Assembly: GCA_009773515.1 (NCBI GenBank)
Contig: WSXX01000019.1
Coordinates: forward strand, 27,266-91,265
Origin: Bacteroidota bacterium
GTDB taxonomy: Bacteria; Bacteroidota; Bacteroidia; Bacteroidales; Lentimicrobiaceae
Direction: 5' to 3'
Length of the DNA: 64,000 nucleotides
The notes beneath the pieces are model-generated. The model did not search any database, had not been told where the DNA came from, and saw only the letters and a list, made by a program, of their open reading frames with translations. This document shows positions 1-9,770 of this stretch, piece by piece; within the stretch, counting starts at the first letter, position 1; the number at the start of each line of letters is the position of its first letter. The translations under genes and the position numbers were made by a program.

Positions 1-191
1 AAATGAGTAGAATGAGGGACGAACCTTCAATTGTAGCTCCTGCCATGAAGTATCTGACAAGGATTAAGGGAGAAAGGGTCCAAAGGTGAAAAAATGGGTC
101 GAAAGACTCCCTCCCCTTGTCCCCATTTCCCCTTGTCCCCGTGTCTGCCACTAAAGAGACGATTCACTCTTTCAATGGTGTGCCCTGAGGA

Positions 192-2888
192 TTAAACCGA
201 GTTAAGAAATTCATATAAGTCTTCATCGGCTTTTATATTGAGTTTCTTTCTCAAACGCGATCGGCTTATAAAAGCACTTGATGGAAGAATGTTCAGTATT
301 TCTGCTATTTCCTTCGAATTCAGTCCGATTTTTAAATAGGCACATAATCGTAAATCATGAGTAGAAAGACCAGGATAACTGGTCTTTAATTTTTTATAAA
401 ACTCCTGATGCAGTTCATCTATCTGAATTTCAAATGTATTGACCTCATTATTTATATAGGACTCCAGGATTCGGTTAATTTCATTTACAGTCATTTTTGC
501 CAGAGCAGGTTCCTTTTGAATTCGTTCAAATTTTTCCTTTAAAGAAATCAATATTCGGTTTTTTTCTTCGTCAACCCTGGATTTGCACGCCAACTCAATG
601 GTTTTGATTCTTAACTGTTGTTTCAGTTTATTAAATTCTGCTTTTAACTTATCCTGCTCCAGCATGATGACTTCCTGTCTGTGTTTTTCAGCTTGTTCCC
701 GCAGTGAGAGCTGTTCTTTGATCAAATGTTTTTTCCGCTGTTTCTTTAATGCTAACTTTTGCAAAGCAAGTAATCCGGAAACAAATAAAATAGTTATTAA
801 AAAGTATGAAAGATATGCATACCACGAATGATACAAGGGAGCTTTAATGCGAAATGAAACGGAATAAATCTGTGTAACTTCCCCGTTTACCGATGCTTTG
901 ACAAAAAGGGTGTATTTCCCTCTTTTCAGATTAAAAAACTCAAAGGTATTTTTTGAGTTCCATGTGCTCCATTTACCTGATTCTTTGAGTTTATATTGAT
1001 ACAAAACATTGTCGTGGTTCGGAACAATACACTCAATTTTCAAATTATTTTGTTTGAATGGTATACTTGCTCCCGGATAAAAAACAGTGCTTTCATGATT
1101 ACGGCCGAATGCTTCAATCTTTCTTAAACTAATCGCAATCTTCTCCCGCTTTTTGTCATTGTCAGGCTTCAGGTATTTTAAAGCAAAACCATTGTAAACC
1201 GGGTAAAATTTATAATCCTGATGGATAACTTTTGATGGATGCATTCCCACTACCAGGTCTTCAATTTCAGGTTGACTGCTGACAGAAACCTTATTGATGA
1301 ATTTATTTTCTGCTGAGCTAAAGGTGTAATGGAAATTATCAGTCAGTACATGCATTCCAGAGTCACTTTTCACAAGGATGGGATTATCACCATCAAATTC
1401 CTTGTCTTTGATAATCAAGCGTTCCGTCGGGTAAAGATTGTCGTCTAAAACTGCTCTGATAACTCCAAAGTTGGGGATGTTAACCCATAAAATATTTTCT
1501 TTTTCGATGATGAGCTGATTGCACGATCCGAGTATGAGTTCCATCTTTTTTACGAAAGTCCAGCTTTTGCCGGCTTTCCTATAGACTGAAATGCCGTTGT
1601 AATTTCCTGTAAGTAAATACTTTTTATAAGGGACTATTGTCCAAACACCGGGCGTATTGTTCAGTTTTTGAATGTTGTTTCCATTCATGATAAATAGCCC
1701 CCGATCGTGACCAAAAAGAACGGTATTCTCAATTTCTTCCAAACACCAAACCTGCCCTTCGGTACCCGGAATCAGCTGAAACCTGCTATAATCCGAATCG
1801 TTATTCAGATCATTCCATTTGGATTGATACAAACCCTGATTGGTGCCAAGATAGAAGATTTCATTGTAAAGCAGGGCAGAGGAACCCGTGCCAAAATCTC
1901 CTCTGAAATCATAAAAAGTAGTGATTCTTTTTTGGAGGTCTAAGGCTGTAACTCCATAATCCATGCCCATCCATAGCTTTCCCGAAGGACTATAGTGAAG
2001 GCTCAGGATGGTGTTATTTGGCAAGCCCTTGTTTTTGTTAATCTGATGGATGATTCTTCCATTGATGTCAGTGATATACAAACCTTTAAGAATAGTACCA
2101 AAAGCCAGATACTTATCGCCGAGGGTTGTAAAACTAAAAACCTTTGCTGTCTTTAAATTTTGAGATGCTGCATTATTCAGATAGTTCAGTTTTCCTGCTG
2201 AAAAGAGATACAACCCTGAGTTTGTTGTCACCAAAACAGTACCTTGCGGATGATGATAAATTCCGGCTATCTCAAAATTCAGATCTGGAGGAAAGGCTAA
2301 AACCTGTTTCAGCTCCATGCCGTTAAACAGAAAAATTCCAGCCTTATTATCTGCAAAATATAATGAATCACTTACGGTAAAACTTCCTGAGAATTTGGTG
2401 GGTGCCGAAATTTTTGTAAAATGCTGGTTTTTGTAAATATAGATGCTTTGAGAGGATACAAACAATACTTTATCGTCTTGCTTGTAGACGCCCCAGAATT
2501 CCTCATTTATTTCGGCAACATCTTCCTGAAAAGGATACAATGATGTGTATTCAAAAACCTGATACCTGTTTCTTTTCCATACGCCAAAGTCCAGGTCAGA
2601 ACCTGTGTAGAGCAGAGAATCATTTATCACCAGCAACGACCGGGTAAAACCATCGCTTCCTTTGAAGCTGTTCCAGTTATTTCCATCGAACTCAAGCAAA
2701 CCCTTGTCGGCGGCCATATAAACCATGCCATTCGGAGAAGACTGTATATCCCATATCTTGCCTCTATTCTGATATTGAGCAGGTGCGTAATTCTGAAGCA
2801 GAGGCATGCCTTTTTCTGAAAACAATTGAGCAAAAGCTGCCAGTGTTCCAAAAATAAGCGGAAATAGAAAAAATGCCTTTTTATTCAC
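192..2888 (-). CDS. Triple-tyrosine (Y_Y_Y) sensor-regulator with C-terminal LuxR-like HTH
   Basis: This 898-residue protein is probably the sensor and transcriptional regulator of the adjacent beta-glucan locus. It starts with a signal peptide (residues 1-21, ending AFAQ), followed by a long region of propeller-type repeats and a Y_Y_Y-like immunoglobulin fold at about 610-685. One membrane helix lies at 692-710, then a charged coiled coil at about 711-790, and a helix-turn-helix at about 840-895 resembling LuxR/SpoIIIE-type regulators (LSTHDLRLCAYLKIGLNSKEI). Unlike the hybrid two-component systems common in polysaccharide loci, it has no histidine kinase or receiver domain, so the periplasmic sensor is joined directly to the DNA-binding part through the membrane. 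It reads in the same direction as the glycosidase operon and is separated from it by a terminator, so it has its own promoter. Family assignment is confident; the inducer is inferred from the neighbours. Confidence 0.85.
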   Translation of the reverse strand: MNKKAFFLFPLIFGTLAAFAQLFSEKGMPLLQNYAPAQYQNRGKIWDIQSSPNGMVYMAADKGLLEFDGNNWNSFKGSDGFTRSLLVINDSLLYTGSDLDFGVWKRNRYQVFEYTSLYPFQEDVAEINEEFWGVYKQDDKVLFVSSQSIYIYKNQHFTKISAPTKFSGSFTVSDSLYFADNKAGIFLFNGMELKQVLAFPPDLNFEIAGIYHHPQGTVLVTTNSGLYLFSAGKLNYLNNAASQNLKTAKVFSFTTLGDKYLAFGTILKGLYITDINGRIIHQINKNKGLPNNTILSLHYSPSGKLWMGMDYGVTALDLQKRITTFYDFRGDFGTGSSALLYNEIFYLGTNQGLYQSKWNDLNNDSDYSRFQLIPGTEGQVWCLEEIENTVLFGHDRGLFIMNGNNIQKLNNTPGVWTIVPYKKYLLTGNYNGISVYRKAGKSWTFVKKMELILGSCNQLIIEKENILWVNIPNFGVIRAVLDDNLYPTERLIIKDKEFDGDNPILVKSDSGMHVLTDNFHYTFSSAENKFINKVSVSSQPEIEDLVVGMHPSKVIHQDYKFYPVYNGFALKYLKPDNDKKREKIAISLRKIEAFGRNHESTVFYPGASIPFKQNNLKIECIVPNHDNVLYQYKLKESGKWSTWNSKNTFEFFNLKRGKYTLFVKASVNGEVTQIYSVSFRIKAPLYHSWYAYLSYFLITILFVSGLLALQKLALKKQRKKHLIKEQLSLREQAEKHRQEVIMLEQDKLKAEFNKLKQQLRIKTIELACKSRVDEEKNRILISLKEKFERIQKEPALAKMTVNEINRILESYINNEVNTFEIQIDELHQEFYKKLKTSYPGLSTHDLRLCAYLKIGLNSKEIAEILNILPSSAFISRSRLRKKLNIKADEDLYEFLNSV

Positions 2889-2924
2889 TTGAATTATGAT
2901 TTGAAGACCATGACCTGAGCAAGG

Positions 2925-2955
2925 TAAAAAAAAGCCGCCCTGTTGCAGACGGCTT
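2925..2955 (-). terminator. Rho-independent terminator of the beta-glucan operon
   Basis: On the minus strand a stem AGCCG...CGGCT with a 12-base loop is followed directly by a run of eight or nine T. It lies just after the stop of the type IX cargo gene and before the start of the regulator, which fits the end of the long operon. Confidence 0.8.
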
Positions 2956-2977
2956 AAAGGTAAGAAAAATCACAAAC

Positions 2978-4792
2978 CTATTTTACTATAAGTTTTTGCG
3001 TTTGAATTTCACCGTTTTTGGTGTAAATCCTTAAAACGTAAATTCCCTTAATTAGTCTTTCAGTATCAACAACAGAGGTGTTTGCCGAAGTCATTAATCT
3101 GCCGCTCATATCGAGCAATTCAAATTGCCTTACATCTGCACCCAGATTAATCTGTTGCCCGGCTTTTACAGGATTTGGATAAACTAAAATGCGATTTGAG
3201 GGTTTGAGATCATTGGTGCTCAACAGTTGGTTAAATGTTATATTATCGAAATAAACAACATTGTCCTGTGTTCTGCCTGCCAGATAAAAGTCAGGGTAGA
3301 TTACGATCTGGTCGTACATTCCCTCTGAAGCGGGCGGATTCGGATATCCTGAAAAATCAAACATAAGCTCTTCCCACTGATTGATCAGGGTGTTGGCTAC
3401 TTTAAGTTCCGGTTGCGCCCAGCCACTGGCTGCCACCAACTTAATCCCGACATCGCTGATCACGGGTTTCCAGACCTTGATTTTTACAGTTGAATTGGTT
3501 GCGTTGAGCACAAAAGGTCCAAGGTCATCGTCACCATGCGCTGATTCAACGCCAGCCCAAGGTTTTCCTGCCTGCAAAGCCGTAAATTTGGCTACCGTTG
3601 CTGACAAGTTGATGCCGGAGATATCCGGGTTTGGAATAACTTCCAGGGGTGGATTGGTATTGTTCTCAAACACAGTCCATGTCCAGTCGGCTCCATAGCC
3701 ACCTGTTTCAAAATCAATCGGGTTTCTTGGGGTACCCCCAACCACGCCACCTCCGGTATAGAAGTATATATTATCCAGGTAAATGGCTTGAGAACTGTTG
3801 CCTCCGTCAAATTTGAGCTGAATAACATCAGCAAGGTCAACACCGGCAAAGGCAGTCAACGGAATGTCATAGCTTACCCACTGATTGGGCGTAATCTGCA
3901 AAGCATATGGCGTTTCAACCGGGCCCGTGCTGATCAGGGAGATATTTACCGCTGTGGCATCAGCTGTCCACATATCCAGATGCAAAGTCTCCATTCCATT
4001 CACATTCAGTGCTGAGGCAAATTGAGTTCCCTGGTAGTTGAAGTTGGCATAAAGCATGGTTTCGTTGTTTTGAATAAGTGGGAAACTAACAACGGTTGTT
4101 TGCTCCCAGTTGGGATTGAAATCAGTGCCCGGCACATCGGTATAAGCATCGCTGAAAACAGAAATCACATCACCTGGATCGCGAACCGGAGGCGTGGGAG
4201 CCGCTGTGGCTGGCTCCCCGGGAGTTGATCCGGTCTGGTTGAAAGTGATGTTGTCGAAATAGATAATGTTGGTTTGGGTTCTTCCTGACAGATTAAAGTC
4301 AGGGAAGATCACTATCTGGTCATACATTCCCTCTGAAGCGGGCGGATTGGGATAGGCTGAGAAATTAAAAGTAAGCTCTTCCCATTGATTGATGAGGGTG
4401 TTGGCTACTTTAATTTCTGGTTGCGCCCAGCCGGTAGCTGCTACCAGTTTAACTCCCACATCACTTATAACAGACTTCCACACCATAATTTTTATGGTAG
4501 AATTTGTGGCGTTCAGCACAAATGGCCCAAGGTCGGTTGTGCCGTGAGCTGATTCACATCCGGCCCAGGGATTTCCGGTTTGTAATGCTGTGAATTTAGC
4601 CACAGTGGCTGAAGTGTTTCCACCAGATTGATCGGGATTTGGAATAATTTCAAGAGGAGGATTGCTGTCGTTCTCAAAAACGGTCCATGTCCAGTCTGCT
4701 CCGAATCCACCTGATTCAAAATCAATTGGATTGTTTTGAGCAAAACTTACTGATGCAATAAGCATCAATAAAATAGTCGTAATTTTTTTCAT
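2978..4792 (-). CDS. Secreted multimodular glycan-binding protein, type IX secretion cargo
   Basis: A 604-residue secreted protein with no recognisable catalytic site. After a signal peptide (residues 1-19, SVSFAQ) it has a beta-sandwich-like module at about 20-190, a different module at about 196-345, and a second, nearly identical copy of the first module at about 353-525. A type IX secretion C-terminal domain follows at about 527-604 (starts LVYPNPVKAGQQ, ends IYVLRIYTKNGEIQTQKLIVK). The central module is clearly related to the two C-terminal modules of the lipoprotein encoded at 16820-18685 (shared VISVFSDAYT, PGPVET-like and YLDNIYF motifs). It probably binds the polysaccharide at or outside the cell surface. 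It is the last gene of the operon, 114 bp after the GH17 gene. Binding function is inferred; secretion route is well supported. Confidence 0.8.
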   Translation of the reverse strand: MKKITTILLMLIASVSFAQNNPIDFESGGFGADWTWTVFENDSNPPLEIIPNPDQSGGNTSATVAKFTALQTGNPWAGCESAHGTTDLGPFVLNATNSTIKIMVWKSVISDVGVKLVAATGWAQPEIKVANTLINQWEELTFNFSAYPNPPASEGMYDQIVIFPDFNLSGRTQTNIIYFDNITFNQTGSTPGEPATAAPTPPVRDPGDVISVFSDAYTDVPGTDFNPNWEQTTVVSFPLIQNNETMLYANFNYQGTQFASALNVNGMETLHLDMWTADATAVNISLISTGPVETPYALQITPNQWVSYDIPLTAFAGVDLADVIQLKFDGGNSSQAIYLDNIYFYTGGGVVGGTPRNPIDFETGGYGADWTWTVFENNTNPPLEVIPNPDISGINLSATVAKFTALQAGKPWAGVESAHGDDDLGPFVLNATNSTVKIKVWKPVISDVGIKLVAASGWAQPELKVANTLINQWEELMFDFSGYPNPPASEGMYDQIVIYPDFYLAGRTQDNVVYFDNITFNQLLSTNDLKPSNRILVYPNPVKAGQQINLGADVRQFELLDMSGRLMTSANTSVVDTERLIKGIYVLRIYTKNGEIQTQKLIVK

Positions 4793-4906
4793 GATTTATT
4801 GGGTTGATGGTTAAAAAAAATGATTTACATTAATTCAATTGCTTATTCCAGTGAATTAGAAATGCTGTTAAGTAATTAGATATTAAATAATTGTATTTCA
4901 TTCTGG

Positions 4907-5833
4907 TTAAAGAAAATTTTTCACTGCCATTTTGGGAGTTCTGTCTATTTTGAATAACCCCCAGTGTTTTTCGGGTTCCAAAGGTTCGGGTGAGCCTTTC
5001 CAGGATTCATCAAATGCTTCGAAAAAGAAAGCAAGAATATTTTCTTTTTCTACCCATTCCATTAGGGCTTCAAAATAAATTTTCTGGTAGGCTTCATTGG
5101 CATTTACCGGGTTTATACCCCGCCCGTTGGAATTGGTTGCCCATCCTGCTTCAGTTATGACAACCGGCTTGCCGGGATATTTTTGAGCTACATCGTAATA
5201 GTTTGCCTTTGTATGCTCCAGAGCCTGATCAATATGCTTGTATTCCCATACCGGATAGGTATGAATGGAAATAAAATCCACTTCATTTATTAATGCCTCC
5301 ATTTTAAACAGCCAGGGAACATAATTTTCACAAAATGTAACCGGTTGTCTGATGCGCTGTTTGGCAATTTTTACATATTCAGCAACTTTACCCACAGGCA
5401 CATAATGATCTGTCCAGTCTACACAAGCCTCATTTCCAACAGATACCGAAAAAATGATTTCAGGGTAATGGTTTGCAAGTTCAGCAAGCTTATGTATCTT
5501 GATTAAGTTACTTTGACAGTTTTTATCAAGCTGTTCTTCTGAATAAACACCCCCGTTCCATGGGCAGTTGAAGTTATTCATTTCGGCTTCGATATAAGCG
5601 CCAAGCATAACCTTAAAGTCCAGTTTTTCACGGGTAATCACATCAAGCACAAGTTCAGCATGCCGATCGCAATCAAACAGCCGCAGGTATTTCCAATGGT
5701 TTTTGAGAAGCAGAAGATCTTCCTTTATTTCCTCATAATCAGGATAAAGACCTCCGGGTTTTTGACCTTCCCTGAAGCCGGAATAGCAGATGGCTTTTCC
5801 GGGAATTATTCCAAGTTTTTTAAATGTGTCCAT
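4907..5833 (-). CDS. GH17-family glycosidase or transglycosylase, no signal peptide
   Basis: A 308-residue TIM-barrel enzyme of family GH17, which acts on beta-1,3-glucans. The acid/base glutamate sits in VGNEA (about residue 135) and the nucleophile in VITEAGW (about 228), with the conserved SIHTYP strand between them. The reading frame can be extended two codons upstream through TTG codons, but the ATG at 5833 is the better start. The gene overlaps the preceding GH17 gene by 14 bp, so the two are translationally coupled. There is no signal peptide or lipobox, which suggests a cytoplasmic enzyme working on imported oligosaccharides; whether it hydrolyses or transfers cannot be read from the sequence. 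Confidence 0.85.
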   Translation of the reverse strand: MDTFKKLGIIPGKAICYSGFREGQKPGGLYPDYEEIKEDLLLLKNHWKYLRLFDCDRHAELVLDVITREKLDFKVMLGAYIEAEMNNFNCPWNGGVYSEEQLDKNCQSNLIKIHKLAELANHYPEIIFSVSVGNEACVDWTDHYVPVGKVAEYVKIAKQRIRQPVTFCENYVPWLFKMEALINEVDFISIHTYPVWEYKHIDQALEHTKANYYDVAQKYPGKPVVITEAGWATNSNGRGINPVNANEAYQKIYFEALMEWVEKENILAFFFEAFDESWKGSPEPLEPEKHWGLFKIDRTPKMAVKNFL

Positions 5834-6740
5834 CAACAAATTTCAATTTTTCAGACTTATCCCAAATACCCCAATGGGCACCAACATCACCTTCCGGACC
5901 AACTTTCCAGGATTCATCAAAAGAGGCGAAATAGAAAACTTCAATATTTTCATCTATTGCCCACAGGTTGGTGTTGATAAAATACTTTATGGCATTAAGA
6001 TTCGAAGGTTGTGCTCCTTCCAATGCCTGCCCCTGACTTGGCCAGCCTGTTTCGGTGATGATGACTTTTTTGCCATTGCCCGCCATCAATGCCTGATGAT
6101 ACATTTCTTGTATGTGCTCAAATGAATCATTAAAACTTGTTCCTTCCCAAAAAGGATAGCAGTTACAGAAAATCACATCACAAGCTTCGGTTATTGCCGG
6201 CCTTTGCACGAATTCATAGTATGCATCAACATAGCCGACAGGTACATCCGGGATTTCTTTTTTCACATGTTTAATGATATCCAGAAGTTGATTTTCGGTT
6301 AAATCTTTCCTGTAAAGCACTTCGTTGCCCACTGCTGCATAATCAACGTATCCATCTTTGGCCAGTTGAATCAGATTCTCAATTTCCTGAAGGTTTTTTT
6401 GTTCATCAGTCCCTAACCAGGCTCCGACCAGAGTTTTCATGCCGAATTCCTTCGCTATTTTTGGAACCAGCTCATTCCCTTCGATACAGGAAAAAGATCG
6501 CACCGAATTGGTATAAGGTTTAAGGATTTGCATTCTTCTTCTTACCTGAGCTTCAGAAATCTGGGTTCCTGGTTTTTGGCCATCTTCATAAATGCTGAAG
6601 CAGAATCCACTTACGCCACCGTGTAAAACTTCCAGAAACAAACTCCTGATATCCTCAACAGACTTGTCATCGTACAACAATTCTTTGCGGATGCTTTCCG
6701 GCCGCTTGTATTTCAGTAATCTTTCTTTTCTAAATGACAT
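5820..6740 (-). CDS. GH17-family glycosidase or transglycosylase, no signal peptide (second copy)
   Basis: A 306-residue GH17-type protein. Candidate catalytic residues are Glu140 in AVGNEV and Glu230 in IITETGW. It is clearly divergent from its neighbour at 4907-5833 (CNCYP in place of SIHTYP), so this is not a recent duplication. The N terminus is polar and charged (MSFRKERLLKYKRP) with no signal peptide, so a cytoplasmic location is expected. The gene lies 47 bp after a GPH sugar symporter and overlaps the next GH17 gene. Together with the phosphorylase at 12448-15900 it would process beta-1,3-oligoglucans inside the cell. Known GH17 members include endo-beta-1,3-glucanases and bacterial transglucosylases, and either activity is possible. 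Confidence 0.83.
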   Translation of the reverse strand: MSFRKERLLKYKRPESIRKELLYDDKSVEDIRSLFLEVLHGGVSGFCFSIYEDGQKPGTQISEAQVRRRMQILKPYTNSVRSFSCIEGNELVPKIAKEFGMKTLVGAWLGTDEQKNLQEIENLIQLAKDGYVDYAAVGNEVLYRKDLTENQLLDIIKHVKKEIPDVPVGYVDAYYEFVQRPAITEACDVIFCNCYPFWEGTSFNDSFEHIQEMYHQALMAGNGKKVIITETGWPSQGQALEGAQPSNLNAIKYFINTNLWAIDENIEVFYFASFDESWKVGPEGDVGAHWGIWDKSEKLKFVDGHI

Positions 6741-6787
6741 ATTTTCAGTTTGTTAGATTTAATATCAATTCAAATATTCACAGTTGG

Positions 6788-8236
6788 TTATAACTCACCC
6801 CTTCGGCTAACCAACTCATCCTTGATTTCTCTGGCTTTTGTTTCGGTGAGGTCATAGCCCCACATTACCCAAATTGCAAGTGCAGCCGTAATGGCCGGAA
6901 TCAGAATGTCGGCAAGCCTGAGATTGGTGATGGTTTCGGCTGTTTGTATGCTGGCGTTCTGATCAAAACCAACCAGTTTCAGCACCAGTCCGCCCAATAC
7001 CAGAGCCAATCCCTGTCCCAGTTTTACCATCCACCAGTAAATGGCACCGAAAGTACCTTCTTTCCTGGGCATACCGTTGTTCAGCTCATCCAGATCACAC
7101 ACATCGGCGGTCATGCTCATCATGAGGGTGAATAAGCCTCCGATACCAAATACCATAAACGGGATTGGCATAAAAACCATCCAGGGATTTTCAGGATTGA
7201 AGCCCCACCATTTAAGTGCATATCCCACAATAGAAATAAGCGTTGCAATTAAAAAAGCTTTTCTCTTGCCCCAACGATTTGACATCCATGTAATTATCGG
7301 TATAATTAACACAGCAGTTGTGAGGGCGCTGATTGTTGAAAACCAGGCGGGCCATGTTCCGGCATCACCATAGTTGCCATTGAACATGTAGAACACCATG
7401 ATAAAATAACTAAAAGATGCAACCATTTGAAAACCATTAAATACCAGAAAGGTAGCAGCGCAAAGCCTGACAAATGTTGTATTTTTAAAAATCAGCACCA
7501 TATTACGGATCAGGCTTTTGAAATTCCTGGCGATATTCTTTATCGTCAGATCGTCTCTGTTGGTCAGGTTGGTCTGGTCTATCTCTTTACAGAATAATGC
7601 AGGTAGAATACCCAGCAACATACAGGCAGCCCCCACAATAATGGAAAGTCTTCTGACGCCGATAGCCTGTGTTTCAAAGATTTCAGGATCGGCAATAATA
7701 ACCCAGAACCACGGAACGATCATCCAGGCGACTTGTCCGACAGTTTGAGAAAACCCCATAAGTCTTGTGCGTTCATTATAATCAGAAGTCATTTCATATC
7801 CTAAGCCGATCAGTGGTGTTGAAAACATGGTATTTCCAAGCAGATAAATCATTGAAAAAATCAGGAAATACCAAAAATTGTACATCTGGGAATTTTCAGG
7901 ATTCAGTTGCCACAAAACCGCGAATAAAATGCCGCTTAAGATAGCTCCGATAAAAATATAGGGTTTCCGGCGGCCGTATTTTGATTTTGTATTGTCAGAA
8001 ATATAGCCCATTATCGGGTCGGTGATGGCATCAAAGAAGCGCGGCAGTCCACCCAGCAAACCAGCCAGAAAAGGGTCCATGCCAAACGCAGTTAACAAGA
8101 AGAAAGCAAATACTCCCAGTGATCCCGGCAATAGATTGTTGACCAGATTGCCTGCACCAAAGGCGACCTTCTCTCTTAATGGTACCCTGTCTTTCGAAAC
8201 TGTTTTTGCAGATGTCATAGTGTTTGTTTTATGCAA
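6788..8236 (-). CDS. GPH-type sugar:cation symporter (major facilitator superfamily)
   Basis: A 482-residue inner-membrane protein with about twelve hydrophobic segments and the GPH (glycoside-pentoside-hexuronide:cation) signatures: FGAGNLVNNLLPG near the start, RFFDAITDPIMGYISDNTKSKYGRRKPYI, and a C-half NRWGKRKAFL loop. It should import a sugar or short oligosaccharide from the periplasm with Na+ or H+. It lies 7 bp after the GH30 gene and 47 bp before the first cytoplasmic GH17 gene. The locus has a second symporter of the same family at 11096-12448; the two are only moderately similar and may take up different products, for example glucose or gentiobiose versus laminari-oligosaccharides. 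The exact substrate is inferred from context. Confidence 0.87.
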   Translation of the reverse strand: MHKTNTMTSAKTVSKDRVPLREKVAFGAGNLVNNLLPGSLGVFAFFLLTAFGMDPFLAGLLGGLPRFFDAITDPIMGYISDNTKSKYGRRKPYIFIGAILSGILFAVLWQLNPENSQMYNFWYFLIFSMIYLLGNTMFSTPLIGLGYEMTSDYNERTRLMGFSQTVGQVAWMIVPWFWVIIADPEIFETQAIGVRRLSIIVGAACMLLGILPALFCKEIDQTNLTNRDDLTIKNIARNFKSLIRNMVLIFKNTTFVRLCAATFLVFNGFQMVASFSYFIMVFYMFNGNYGDAGTWPAWFSTISALTTAVLIIPIITWMSNRWGKRKAFLIATLISIVGYALKWWGFNPENPWMVFMPIPFMVFGIGGLFTLMMSMTADVCDLDELNNGMPRKEGTFGAIYWWMVKLGQGLALVLGGLVLKLVGFDQNASIQTAETITNLRLADILIPAITAALAIWVMWGYDLTETKAREIKDELVSRRGEL

Positions 8237-8243
8237 TGGTTCA

Positions 8244-9755
8244 TTATTGATTATTTGCGATAGCTTTGTTTAACAGGATTGTTTGAATTGCCTGTGCACT
8301 GATACTGATGTCAGTGACTTTTCCGTTCAGCATCAGCTGCATACCTGCAGGCTTTGCAGAAGGATTAAAGACAACAACTGCAATGCTTCCATCCGGATTC
8401 CGGGCTGCTGTTACCATCAGGTCTGCTGAAGTATGCTGTACTCCGATTCTGATAGCGCCCGGCCTGATAAACCTGCTGAAATGAGCAAGGGTATAGTACA
8501 ATGGCGTGAAATAAATTTCATCCTGTTCAGGATCAACAATAACGGGAGCAACACACCAGTTCTTTGCCCAGTTTGGCCCTCCCTGCCTGTCAAGAACCAT
8601 ATTCCAGTCCACCCAGCCATCTACCCCATTGTTGAGGCATCCGATGATATCGCGTGCATAGCGGTAAACAGGAACATATTTCGGGTGAAGGTATTTCTGG
8701 TCTTCGGGCGCCCAGGTCCAGCCCCAGTCGGTGGCTTCTTCTGACCAGTACCATGCGTCGTCCTTCCACCTTGGCACCTGTGCATCCACGCAGGCTTCTG
8801 TGTTAATGAGGTGCTTTCCGGGAGCTTTATTCACAACATATTGCAAAGCTTCCGGAAAATATTCATAGGTGCTTGTATACCAGTGAACAGCGGTGCCATC
8901 GAAATAATCCTTAGCCACTTCGTCTCCGAACATAACATCCGCCCATTTCTTCAACTCTTCATCGCGATTCTGGTCAAATCCCAGAATTTTAACATCAGGC
9001 CACCCGGATTTCAATTTGGGGCCTAAATGGTTTTTAACAAATTCATTCATTTCTTCCGGTGTGAAAAGCATGCTTTCCCAGTTGCTGTCGTTGCCAAGGG
9101 GTTCGTTTTCAACCGTAAATCCCCAGATATCAATGCCTTCAGCTCGGTACGCGTCCAGATACTTTGAGAAGAACAACGCCCAGGTATCATAATACGCCGG
9201 CAACAGCTTTCCGCCACGCCAGTCGTTGTTGTCTTTCATCCAGGGTGGCGCTGTCCATGGAGATGAAATAATTTTAAAACCATCCTTTGAAATGGCTTTT
9301 GCATCTTTGATCATGGGAATGATATCATCCATATCTTCCTTTACGGAGAAATGCGCCAGTTCCAAATCTCCTTCCACGGGGGCATAAGAATAGTTGCCCA
9401 GTGAAAAATCGCAGGAATTCATGTGGGTGCGCGTAAGGGAATATCTGGCACCCGATTCACCAAAATATGCTTCCAGAATTTTGTCACGGTTTTTTTTGCT
9501 CACCCGGTTGAGCAGGTAAGCAGAAGCTTCGGTAAAAGATCCTCCGAATCCGGTAATTTGCTGAAATTTTTCATCGGGCAAAATGGAAATTTCAACCTTT
9601 GAATCAGCAGCCTGAAATTCAGATATCCTGGCTAGTTGATTACCGCTTGCGGATGTCTCAAAGACTTCAACCTCCATTTTTTTCGAATTTGTACAACTAC
9701 TCATCAGCGTGATTGTGAGAAGAAAATTGATCAGATATTTTACAATTGCCTTCAT
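8244..9755 (-). CDS. GH30-family beta-glucanase lipoprotein, probably debranching
   Basis: A 503-residue GH30 enzyme with a lipoprotein signal (LMSSC, Cys21). The motif FGGSFTEASA near residue 70, the acid/base Glu218 in TVENEPLG, and the nucleophile Glu320 in LINTEACVD are typical of the GH30 glucosylceramidase/beta-1,6-glucanase branch, with the C-terminal beta domain after about residue 430. In laminarin loci of marine Bacteroidota GH30 enzymes remove the beta-1,6-linked glucose branches, and that is the likely job here next to GH16 and GH17 enzymes. As a lipoprotein it would act at the outer membrane or in the periplasm. It is 15 bp downstream of the GH17 lipoprotein gene and 7 bp upstream of a symporter gene. 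The precise linkage specificity is inferred. Confidence 0.87.
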   Translation of the reverse strand: MKAIVKYLINFLLTITLMSSCTNSKKMEVEVFETSASGNQLARISEFQAADSKVEISILPDEKFQQITGFGGSFTEASAYLLNRVSKKNRDKILEAYFGESGARYSLTRTHMNSCDFSLGNYSYAPVEGDLELAHFSVKEDMDDIIPMIKDAKAISKDGFKIISSPWTAPPWMKDNNDWRGGKLLPAYYDTWALFFSKYLDAYRAEGIDIWGFTVENEPLGNDSNWESMLFTPEEMNEFVKNHLGPKLKSGWPDVKILGFDQNRDEELKKWADVMFGDEVAKDYFDGTAVHWYTSTYEYFPEALQYVVNKAPGKHLINTEACVDAQVPRWKDDAWYWSEEATDWGWTWAPEDQKYLHPKYVPVYRYARDIIGCLNNGVDGWVDWNMVLDRQGGPNWAKNWCVAPVIVDPEQDEIYFTPLYYTLAHFSRFIRPGAIRIGVQHTSADLMVTAARNPDGSIAVVVFNPSAKPAGMQLMLNGKVTDISISAQAIQTILLNKAIANNQ

Positions 9756-9770
9756 GAAATTGATTTTTGT

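Noticed and set aside
1..191. Short segment before the regulator stop with CCCCTTGTCCCC occurring twice
   Set aside because: Too short and too little context to say more than that it is noncoding with a small direct repeat.
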